From Verrucomicrobiaceae bacterium (GTDB lineage Bacteria > Verrucomicrobiota > Verrucomicrobiia > Verrucomicrobiales > Verrucomicrobiaceae): a stretch of 55,090 bases of DNA. The translations under genes and the position numbers were made by a program. The notes below the pieces were generated by a model. The model searched no databases, was not told the DNA's origin, and saw only the letters and a program-made list of their open reading frames with translations. This document shows positions 7,968 through 14,433 of this stretch, piece after piece; position 1 is the stretch's first letter, and each line of letters begins with the position of its first letter. The DNA lies in assembly GCA_027490195.1 (NCBI GenBank), contig JAIXYN010000095.1, positions 1 to 55,090 on the forward strand. The letters run 5' to 3'.

Positions 7968-8104
7968 GGCACTTTGCGGATCCGCTGTTCTGGGAATGCC
8001 TGAATCGATTGCCCGAGGACATTCGTGCCCTGGCTCATGAGAGAAGCGAAGGCTTGCAATGGTTCTGGATCGGCCCTCACCACGAATACGACAAATTTCT
8101 TTAA
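7964..8104 (+). pseudogene. RelE/ParE-type toxin remnant with internal in-frame deletion (46 aa)
   Basis: The frame reads MRHFADPLFWECLNRLPEDI...HERSEGLQWFWIGPHHEYDKFL. Its first about 26 residues match the start of RelE/ParE-superfamily toxins (FW.C..RLPEDI..LA). Its last about 16 match their C-terminus (VWFWIG.H.EYD). The central part, normally about 40 residues with the beta strands carrying the active residues (SLHFKK...VR....YR.L), is absent. Length is 46 aa instead of about 85. The deletion keeps the frame, so a short peptide could still be made, but it should not be a working nuclease. It is coupled to the antitoxin by ATGA. Confidence 0.75.
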
Positions 8105-8110
8105 TCCACT

Positions 8111-9175
8111 GTGTCCTACCCCATCGACGCCCTCATTTACGCCCTGGATGTCAATCCCGACATCAGCACCGAAGGGCGTGTGCTCTTCCTGCGCGCCCAG
8201 GAGCACCCCGCCTTGGAGCATTTCGCAGGTCGCCTCGTCTGCCAGCAAACCTGGAAACCCAAAGCCAACCTGCTCCAGGCCGCCGGACACCGCGTGGAGC
8301 GCGAGGTGAACGGTCTCTTTGACCTCGTGCTCGTGCTCCCCGAACCGCAGCGCGATCTTATGGTCGCCGATCTCGCCCGTGGATACGATCATCTTGCCCC
8401 AGGTGGTGTCCTCATGGCCGCCGTACACAACGACGCCGGCAGCAAACGCTGCGAGCAATACCTGCGCGAAGTGGCCGGGCAGATCACCTCCCTCTCCAAG
8501 CACCACAGCCGCGCCTTCTGGGCCACCAAGCAGGAAGGCAAGCCCTGGAAGGCCGACCTCCTCGAACGCTGGCGTCAGGGAGCCGTCATGCGTCGCATCC
8601 TCGAAGGCCGCTTCTGGTCGCGGCCCGGACTCTTCAACTGGGACCGCATTGACGAAGGCTCCGCCCTCCTCGCCAAGCACCTGCCAGACACCATCGCAGG
8701 CAACGTCGCCGACTTCGGCTGCGGCTGGGGCTTCCTGAGCGATCACCTCCTGCGCAACTGCCACGACATCGACACCCTCGACATCTATGATGCCGATGCT
8801 GACTGTTTCGAATGCGCCCGGCGCAATCTCGGCCTCGTCCCCACCAAGGTGAAAGCGCACCCACACTGGCAGGACATCACCACCGGCTTTGAGCGCACCA
8901 AGTTTGACACCGTCGTGATGAACCCCCCGTTTCACGAAGGCAAAGAGGCCGATCCCCTCATCGGTCTCAAGTTCATCGCCGCCGCCGCCCAAGCCCTACG
9001 CCCCGGTGGGCAGCTCTGGCTCGTCGCCAACCGCCAGCTCCCCTATGAGAACCTGCTGACCGAAGCCTTTACCCAGATGGACAAGGTCATCGAGACCGGC
9101 GGCTTCAAGGTCCTGCACGCGCAGAGCCCCATCATCCAGCCCACGTACGTGCGCCGCGGCAAGCGCCGCCGCTGA
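8111..9175 (+). CDS. rsmC: RsmC-like 16S rRNA guanine-N2 methyltransferase (354 aa)
   Basis: S-adenosylmethionine-dependent methyltransferase of the RsmC/RlmG type, expected to modify a guanine (G1207 in E. coli numbering) in 16S rRNA of the 30S subunit. It has the two-domain organisation of the family: a degenerate N-terminal MTase fold (about residues 1-160) and a C-terminal catalytic fold. The latter has motif I DFGCGWG at 201-207 and catalytic motif NPPFH at 271-275; NPPFH is diagnostic for RsmC. Length is close to E. coli RsmC (343 aa). The start is GTG at 8111, just after the toxin remnant's stop; I found no better ATG in frame. Whether the target is exactly G1207 cannot be told from sequence. 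Confidence 0.88.
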   Translation: MSYPIDALIYALDVNPDISTEGRVLFLRAQEHPALEHFAGRLVCQQTWKPKANLLQAAGHRVEREVNGLFDLVLVLPEPQRDLMVADLARGYDHLAPGGVLMAAVHNDAGSKRCEQYLREVAGQITSLSKHHSRAFWATKQEGKPWKADLLERWRQGAVMRRILEGRFWSRPGLFNWDRIDEGSALLAKHLPDTIAGNVADFGCGWGFLSDHLLRNCHDIDTLDIYDADADCFECARRNLGLVPTKVKAHPHWQDITTGFERTKFDTVVMNPPFHEGKEADPLIGLKFIAAAAQALRPGGQLWLVANRQLPYENLLTEAFTQMDKVIETGGFKVLHAQSPIIQPTYVRRGKRRR

Positions 9176-9225
9176 GCAGAACGCAAAGAATCTCAGGAAG
9201 AATGCAAAACAGAGGAACAAAGCGT

Positions 9226-9253
9226 TTGCAAAACAAGGCACCGACTCGATAAT
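9226..9253 (+). promoter_or_regulatory. Promoter of tRNA-Tyr
   Basis: A -35 box TTGCAA (9226-9231) and a -10 box GATAAT (9248-9253) with a 16-bp spacer lie about 25 bp before the mature tRNA. This is a good match for a stable-RNA promoter. Confidence 0.5.
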
Positions 9254-9277
9254 CGCGGCCCACTTCGAAAGGAGAAT

Positions 9278-9363
9278 GGGTAGGTACCCGAGCGGTCAAA
9301 GGGGGCAGACTGTAAATCTGCTGGCTTACGCCTACGCTGGTTCGAATCCAGCCCTGCCCACCA
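9278..9363 (+). tRNA. tRNA-Tyr (anticodon GUA)
   Basis: A complete cloverleaf with a long variable arm is visible. The acceptor stem GGGTAGG pairs with CCTGCCC (one G-U pair). The anticodon arm CAGACTGTAAATCTG contains GTA, the T arm is GCTGG-TTCGAAT-CCAGC, and the 3' end A-CCA is encoded. The class II long variable arm (GGCTTACGCCTAC region) is as expected for bacterial tRNA-Tyr. Confidence 0.97.
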
Positions 9364-9668
9364 CCTTCATTCTGAGTGAGTTACGCCTCCCGAAAGGGAG
9401 CGACGTTAGATGAGGTGAAAATCCGGCTGTGCACTTGCTGTGCATTTTTTCGGTTCAAATTCGCCCTTATGGCCACCTGTCACGACTCTGAGATCCTCAG
9501 CTTGCGGAATCCGCACCGTAGTTTGAAAAAGCCTCGCCGAACTGAACTGATCGCCATCATCAAATTGTGCGACGCAGATGCCCAAGAGCGCATTGACGAG
9601 CGGTTTCAAATTGTGCGTCGCCTCCATGGGACGCCGGAAGATCTGAAGGGTGTGACGAAACGCATAGC
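9364..9668. other. Intergenic region after tRNA-Tyr
   Basis: A small hairpin CTCCC-GAAA-GGGAG (about 9389-9402) follows the tRNA without a T tract. A plus-strand frame from about 9470 (starting MATCHDSEILSLRN) continues antisense into the next gene, where its translation becomes a low-complexity FFFASASASAAS run. I therefore do not call it a gene. Nothing else is evident. Confidence 0.4.
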
Positions 9669-10622
9669 TCAGGGAGCACGGGGGCTCCGCTTGCCAGAAT
9701 CCTTTTTATTCGACTTGGATTTCTCGTCGAGCTTCTTTTTCGCCTCTGCCTCTGCCTCCGCCGCGTCCGCAGCCTCCTCCGCCTCCTGAAACTTCTGCAG
9801 ACTCGAGGAGACGAATAAACGCCTTTTGATTTCAGCCGAGATTTCTCTGACCCAAGCGTTGTCCGGGACGGGGAGTGCGCTTTCCTCAGCCTGGAGTGCC
9901 TGTAGCTGGCTCACAGACAGCTCACCCAGGTCTGCCGGGCGGTCACGCTTCTGGGGTGCAGGGGTGGCAGGCAGGCGGGTTTTTTTGGACCTTTCCCAGG
10001 CGATCTCCAACTTGTCGCAGGCTTTGAGTCCCTGGTTCTTGAGCTCCCGTCGCGCCACATCCTCTCCCTGCACCTGAATGCTGAGCACGTATTCCTTCTC
10101 CCAAGTGGAAGAATCATAGGAGGTCAGCGCACAAATATGGACGATGGTGTCCAGTTCCTCCTCCAGCATTTCCAGCGCCGCCTTAAGCAACTGGGCCTTC
10201 GCGGCGATATCTTGGCGGGCTGCTGTGATATAACCTGCCTTCATGAGAGTGTCGATCTCCAGCTTGAGCTGCTCGACATCATTGCGGATCTTGACCGGCG
10301 CACTCTTCTCCTTGGCCTGGGTTCTTATGGCAATCAGTTCTGTTCGAAGCGTCGGCAGGGCCAGCTCGGGATTGGGCGCAGCAATGAAATCCTTGTGCGT
10401 CTTGAGAGCGTGCTTCCACATTGCATCAGTGCTGAAGACAAGCGTCTGGTAGCGCTGGTCGTGGGACAGCTCGCCAGCTCCAAAGCCACGAACATCTTTC
10501 ACGCTCTGGGCTTCGGCGGGAGGGGCCGCGCACATGCTGAGCAGGAATGAGAAAAGAAGTCCAGCCATGGGCGCACTGACCACCCTTTTGGATCGAATCC
10601 GCCGCCATTGCTTCGAGCACAT
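9669..10622 (-). CDS. Exported coiled-coil protein, paralogue of the 21593-22432 gene (317 aa)
   Basis: A basic N-terminus (KQWRRIRSKR) is followed by a hydrophobic segment and PAEAQ, a signal peptide with cleavage near residue 39. The mature protein is mostly helical. It shares a row of motifs with the protein at 21593-22432: GAGELSHDQRYQ/GAGALSHEQRYQ, NPEL.L.TLR.EL, IR.DV.QLKLEI.TL, WEKEY.LSIQVQGE..AR.ELKN, KKTRLP, and L...ELQAL. The two are therefore paralogues with the same domain along most of their length. The C-terminus here is an Ala/Glu/Lys-rich coiled coil (EEAADAAEAEAEAKKKLDEK). Function unknown. The position at the downstream end of the envelope cluster suggests a periplasmic structural partner. 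Confidence 0.75.
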   Translation of the reverse strand: MCSKQWRRIRSKRVVSAPMAGLLFSFLLSMCAAPPAEAQSVKDVRGFGAGELSHDQRYQTLVFSTDAMWKHALKTHKDFIAAPNPELALPTLRTELIAIRTQAKEKSAPVKIRNDVEQLKLEIDTLMKAGYITAARQDIAAKAQLLKAALEMLEEELDTIVHICALTSYDSSTWEKEYVLSIQVQGEDVARRELKNQGLKACDKLEIAWERSKKTRLPATPAPQKRDRPADLGELSVSQLQALQAEESALPVPDNAWVREISAEIKRRLFVSSSLQKFQEAEEAADAAEAEAEAKKKLDEKSKSNKKDSGKRSPRAP

Positions 10623-10697
10623 TGTCCAGAAATACGATTCAACAAAGGACTGTCAACTTTTTACCTTCCGTCCTTCCAGCCCCTCGGGGCATGCGCG

Positions 10698-10901
10698 TCA
10701 ACTTAAGGGCTTCTTCCTTGATAAGACAGACTTGGCGGGCTTGATCCGCCGCAGGACAAACGTGTCGCGATCTTCGACCAGCCACTCCATTTCCTTCACT
10801 TTTTCGATTCTGGCCGCTTCGGCCAGCGCGGCTGGGAAGTTCACGTAATAGGACTTTGTTCGTCCTCTTTTCACCCGCTGAATTTTGATTTGATGTCCCA
10901 T
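10698..10901 (-). CDS. Small AbrB/SpoVT-like protein (67 aa)
   Basis: The sequence MGHQIKIQRVKRGRTKSYYVNFPAALAEAARI..VKEMEWLVEDRDTFVLRRI resembles the swapped-hairpin (AbrB/SpoVT) DNA-binding fold. In many genomes closely similar small proteins lie beside insertion-sequence or regulatory genes. The ATG at 10901 is chosen over one 42 bp upstream because a GAGGAA ribosome binding site sits 2 to 8 bases before it. The basic tail (KPAKSVLSRKKPLS) would suit nucleic-acid binding. No transposase is adjacent, so it may be a stand-alone regulator or the orphan of a lost element. Confidence 0.6.
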   Translation of the reverse strand: MGHQIKIQRVKRGRTKSYYVNFPAALAEAARIEKVKEMEWLVEDRDTFVLRRIKPAKSVLSRKKPLS

Positions 10902-10958
10902 GTTTCCTCGGGAGACACGGACGTGCCCTAGAAGTGCCGCCAAAAGGTGCTGCCGGAA

Positions 10959-11468
10959 TCACGGAAGCGGGTCAGCTTTCGTCGGCTGCTGGGCCGCACG
11001 CAGGGCCTTCAGCAATGCGGGGTCCGGAGGGCAAGGCGTCCACACGAGTTTGTAAATCCTCTTACCCCCGCTGTTTTTTTGCGGAGCCACCCCATGGTAC
11101 ATGCTTTTCAAGGTATGGTAATTTGGGGAATTCGGGTCGTCATCCTTTGCGTCATCCTGTGCCATCTCCAGAGTATGGCCTGCTTTATTGGAAAACCAGC
11201 TCCTGCCTGGACGAATCCAAATCTCGCCAAAAAACCGGGCTCCCTTGGGCTCCGGCGGCTCGCCTTTTGGCTGCTGCTCCTTATTCGAAAACAGGTTTTG
11301 GAAGAGGTTGCGGTTGGACACCTCCGTTTTTACCGGCACCTGGGGCTTGGATTGGGAGGTATGTACCACTGCTGACTGCGAATGGGCCAATTCTTGGGGT
11401 CCTTTCATCGTTTGGCAAGACGATAGACTCAATCCAAAAACAAATGCATAGAACGTCGAATTTTTCAT
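10959..11468 (-). CDS. Hypothetical lipoprotein (169 aa)
   Basis: MKNSTFYAFVFGLSLSSC is a lipoprotein signal with the acylated Cys at residue 18. The start at 11468 is chosen because an AGGGGA ribosome binding site precedes it; another ATG lies 18 bp upstream. The mature protein is polar and Pro/Lys-rich, with a central stretch (ARFFGEIWIRPGRSWFSNKAG) and a C-terminal KRIYKLVWTPCPPDP segment. No family is recognised. It is encoded in the same direction as the MoxR cluster but separated from it by about 160 bp, so its membership of that operon is uncertain. Confidence 0.65.
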   Translation of the reverse strand: MKNSTFYAFVFGLSLSSCQTMKGPQELAHSQSAVVHTSQSKPQVPVKTEVSNRNLFQNLFSNKEQQPKGEPPEPKGARFFGEIWIRPGRSWFSNKAGHTLEMAQDDAKDDDPNSPNYHTLKSMYHGVAPQKNSGGKRIYKLVWTPCPPDPALLKALRAAQQPTKADPLP

Positions 11469-11628
11469 CAAAGGTCCCCTTTGCATTCTAGATACCTCCT
11501 AGTCAAACAAATTTGATGAGCCATGTTTTCAAGTGCGAGCCTTATATGAATCCATGGATTTTTGAGTCGGGCGGACACTACGGAAGGTGGGTTGAATCTT
11601 GACTGCGCAGCAGACGGTGCACTAGATC

Positions 11629-13281
11629 TCAGGGCTGCTCGGTGCCGGTGATAGCTTGGTGGTCGTTATCGGTTAGGGGCATGCGAAGTTTTGCAAGGGT
11701 GGAAAAAAAGGTGGGTGCGGGCGTAGTGAGCAGTTCCAAGGTGAGAGGTTCGCGCGGGGAGAGGTCGGCCTGTGCTTTTGGAAGGAGGGTGGAGCGAGCG
11801 GCTTTGCCGGTGTTGAGGTAATCAATGAGGCTTGTGTAGGCGCTCTTTCGCCAGCCGTGGAAGGGGGCCTTGGCATGGAGGGCGCTGATGAGCGCGGGCG
11901 AGGTCACACGCTCGAGCGCGGGCCAGAGCCACACGGGAGCGTCCATGAAGTCAAAGGTGTCGCGGTAGTACTCGGGGCCGCGCAGCATTTGATCCATCTC
12001 GTGATACAGCCTAGCTTGCAGGTCGCGGCTGGCCAGGGCGCTCTGGGCGGCGGCGAGAAGGCCCCCGGGCGGGCGGGCTTTCTCGCAGCAGCACGCGGTG
12101 AGGTATAAGGCGGCACGCCAGCCCGATGCATTCTGCGTGGTGTTGGCACCGAAGCGCACGGGCTCGGCCATGAGCCGGGCGCAGATTTCGGCTCCTCTTT
12201 CCGGATGCCCGGCCACGAGGTAAAACTGAGCGATGGTGAGCAGCAGACGCCGGCGGTTGTCCCGGCGGTCCAGCGGCCGCATGAGCTCGAGGTCCGCCCA
12301 GCAGGCGGCGAGGGTCTGCCGCACGGCGGGAAGGTCCCCGGCGGAAAGGTGCACCTGGCCCTGCACGAGGCGGGGAAAGAACAGGGGCTGCTCCTTCTGC
12401 CGACGGAGGCAGACCTCCAGCAGTTGCGCCGCCAGCTCGGGCTCGCCGGTGCGGAGTGAGACGATGGCGCGGAGAAACAGCCAGGAGAGCGGGCAGGTAG
12501 GCTCCTGGCTACCGCCTTGCTCCTGGATCATCCGGTCCAACATGCGGCGGGCTTCGGCTTCATCAGGATTGCGGAAGCGCTCGTAGAGTGCGCGCTCAAA
12601 CTGCCAGCCGCCCAGCCGGTCCTGCTCCGCGCGCTGCAGGAGTGTGTCCGCCTCGGCAAAGCGCCCGGTCTTCAAGTAAGAGGCGGCTAGGAGGAGCACG
12701 GCGGGCCGCTCGGTGGAGTTGTTCTTTTCATGCTGGTCAAAGCCCTGGCCCAAGTAGTCCCGCAGGGCGGCCTGTTCTTGCTCGTGGCGGCCCATGAAGC
12801 CGAGGCACTGCGCCCGCCGGTAGGCAATGAGCGAGCGCCAGTGTACGGTGGCGGGAGCAAAGAGGTCCGGGTGGGGTGCGGTGGCGGGGGCAGAGCCTTC
12901 GGCGGCAGGGCTGGCATTGCGACGGATTTCCTCGGCTTGATCAAACTGACGCAGGGCCAGATTGAGGGCACCGTCTTCGAGAGCGGAGACTCCCAGCAAG
13001 TAACGGGCGGCGAGGTGTTGCGGGCGCAGGGTCAGAACGCGCTCGGCCAGTCCCACGAGGTCTGCCACCTGCGTCATTACACGTGCCTGGAGCATGCGCT
13101 CAAACTCCGCTACGGGATCAGCCGCAGCTTGAGTAGAAACCAACTCTGAAGCTGCGGCCGGTGCCGGGAGCAAAGCCGTACCCGCAGCAGGCTGCGCACA
13201 CGCTGGGCGGGCGCTGGCAAGAACGAGCGTGGCCAGGGCCATGAGGGTGGCCCGGTGGGACTGGAGACTTCTCATGCTCAT
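11629..13281 (-). CDS. Exported TPR protein (550 aa)
   Basis: A signal peptide ends near residue 30 (ASARPACAQ). The rest is alpha-helical with repeated tetratricopeptide-like pairs, for example ARYLLGVSALEDGALNLALRQFDQAEEI, AVLLLAASYLKTGRFAEADTLLQRAEQ and LTIAQFYLVAGHPERGAEICARLM. TPR proteins are scaffolds for protein-protein contacts. In the Bat/MoxR gene clusters of other bacteria a TPR protein (BatC/BatE) accompanies MoxR and DUF58 proteins, and this gene lies 42 bp downstream of moxR on the same strand. Ala/Gln/Leu-rich with no enzymatic motif. It probably acts in the periplasm as the scaffold of the cluster. Confidence 0.8.
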   Translation of the reverse strand: MSMRSLQSHRATLMALATLVLASARPACAQPAAGTALLPAPAAASELVSTQAAADPVAEFERMLQARVMTQVADLVGLAERVLTLRPQHLAARYLLGVSALEDGALNLALRQFDQAEEIRRNASPAAEGSAPATAPHPDLFAPATVHWRSLIAYRRAQCLGFMGRHEQEQAALRDYLGQGFDQHEKNNSTERPAVLLLAASYLKTGRFAEADTLLQRAEQDRLGGWQFERALYERFRNPDEAEARRMLDRMIQEQGGSQEPTCPLSWLFLRAIVSLRTGEPELAAQLLEVCLRRQKEQPLFFPRLVQGQVHLSAGDLPAVRQTLAACWADLELMRPLDRRDNRRRLLLTIAQFYLVAGHPERGAEICARLMAEPVRFGANTTQNASGWRAALYLTACCCEKARPPGGLLAAAQSALASRDLQARLYHEMDQMLRGPEYYRDTFDFMDAPVWLWPALERVTSPALISALHAKAPFHGWRKSAYTSLIDYLNTGKAARSTLLPKAQADLSPREPLTLELLTTPAPTFFSTLAKLRMPLTDNDHQAITGTEQP

Positions 13282-13323
13282 GGGTTCACGTGTTTGCGTA
13301 TATCATCAGGCTCTCTCACGGCT

Positions 13324-14433
13324 TCAGGCGGCGCAGGGGGTGAGTTTGGCGCGCTCAATCACTTCCACGACAGTCTGGTGCACGGCTTCGCGGGGGTCGA
13401 ATTCGTCAAAGTCGGTCGGCAGGCCGAGGCGGTGCAGGTAAAAATCTTCGGCGATGAGGGTGAGCAGCCGAGGGTGCACGGTCAGTTCGTGGCCGTGCAG
13501 CAGGTGCTCGGCAAAGGAGACCACCTTCAGGCAGTTGAAGAGGTTCTTCTGGCTGCGCGCGGAGGTGCGGTACACTGGCACGCCGCTGAAGCGGTGCTGC
13601 AGCGCGCTGGCGATTTCCACCATAATCCTCACGAGGTCGGGATGGCAGGTGACGCTGGCGTTGATCCAGGCGCGCTCGGCCAGCACCTGGCCCACGGTCA
13701 CGGGGTAGGAGTGGAAGTCGGAGCCGTTATGAGCCTGGGGCTGGGGGTAGGCTGAAAGGCGGGCGGACTCGCGGGGATCGTCCATGGAAATGATGCGCAT
13801 TTCGCATTCGTCGGAGATGGGCTGGAGCGTGCGCTTGAATAGAAAGCGGTCCAACTGCGCGGCGGGAAGCTCAAAGGTGCCCAGGTGGTCCAGTGGGTTC
13901 TGCGTGGCGATGCCGAAAAAGAGCTCTCCTAGGGGGTGGCTTTTGTTTTCCACAGTCACTTGCTTTTCCGCCATGGCCTCCAAAAGGGCGGACTGCACGC
14001 GGGGGGTGGTGCGGTTGATCTCATCCACCAAGACGACGGTGGAAAAGACCGGCCCGGGGTGGAAGGTTCGGTGCATGTCGTAGTAGCCCGTGAGGTCTGA
14101 GGGCAGGAGGTCCGGCGTGCACTGGATGCGGCGAAACTGCGCCAGAGGCACATGGACGCTCTCCGGGTCTGTGGAGGTGGAGTGGCCGGGGACGTCATGC
14201 AGCAGGCTGCGGCCCAGGCACTCGGCCAAGTATGATTTCCCGGAGCCAGGATAGTCCTCAAGCAGGACGTGGCCGCCAGTGTAAAGGGCGCAGAGCACGA
14301 GGTCGATCGTGCTCAGGTTCGGCGCGTGGTCGGTGTCGCGGCCAAAAACCTTGTGGTTGATGGCCTGGCGAAGCCTAAGATAGGCGGGGCTGGCGGGGGG
14401 CGAGTGGGCGGGACGCATGGAGGGCGGGGGCAT
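13324..14433 (-). CDS. moxR: MoxR-family AAA+ ATPase (369 aa)
   Basis: Cytoplasmic AAA+ chaperone-like ATPase of the MoxR/RavA branch. Visible features are Walker A with PGSGKS at 62-67, Walker B VVLVDE at 133-138 followed by INRTTPRVQSALLEAM, sensor 1 IATQNP (175-180), and the FELPAAQLDRF segment that is a hallmark of MoxR. Family members remodel or activate vWA-domain and membrane protein complexes. Its 5' end overlaps the transglutaminase-like gene by 59 bp (44 bp if the ATG at 14418 is used), implying tight coupling. The DUF58 gene two places upstream completes the classical MoxR/DUF58/transglutaminase trio. All catalytic motifs are intact. Confidence 0.92.
   Translation of the reverse strand: MPPPSMRPAHSPPASPAYLRLRQAINHKVFGRDTDHAPNLSTIDLVLCALYTGGHVLLEDYPGSGKSYLAECLGRSLLHDVPGHSTSTDPESVHVPLAQFRRIQCTPDLLPSDLTGYYDMHRTFHPGPVFSTVVLVDEINRTTPRVQSALLEAMAEKQVTVENKSHPLGELFFGIATQNPLDHLGTFELPAAQLDRFLFKRTLQPISDECEMRIISMDDPRESARLSAYPQPQAHNGSDFHSYPVTVGQVLAERAWINASVTCHPDLVRIMVEIASALQHRFSGVPVYRTSARSQKNLFNCLKVVSFAEHLLHGHELTVHPRLLTLIAEDFYLHRLGLPTDFDEFDPREAVHQTVVEVIERAKLTPCAA

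Noticed and set aside
9376..9789. Plus-strand frame after tRNA-Tyr
   Set aside because: Its second half is the antisense of the coiled-coil tail of the gene at 9669-10622, and the first half has no ribosome binding site or family motif.
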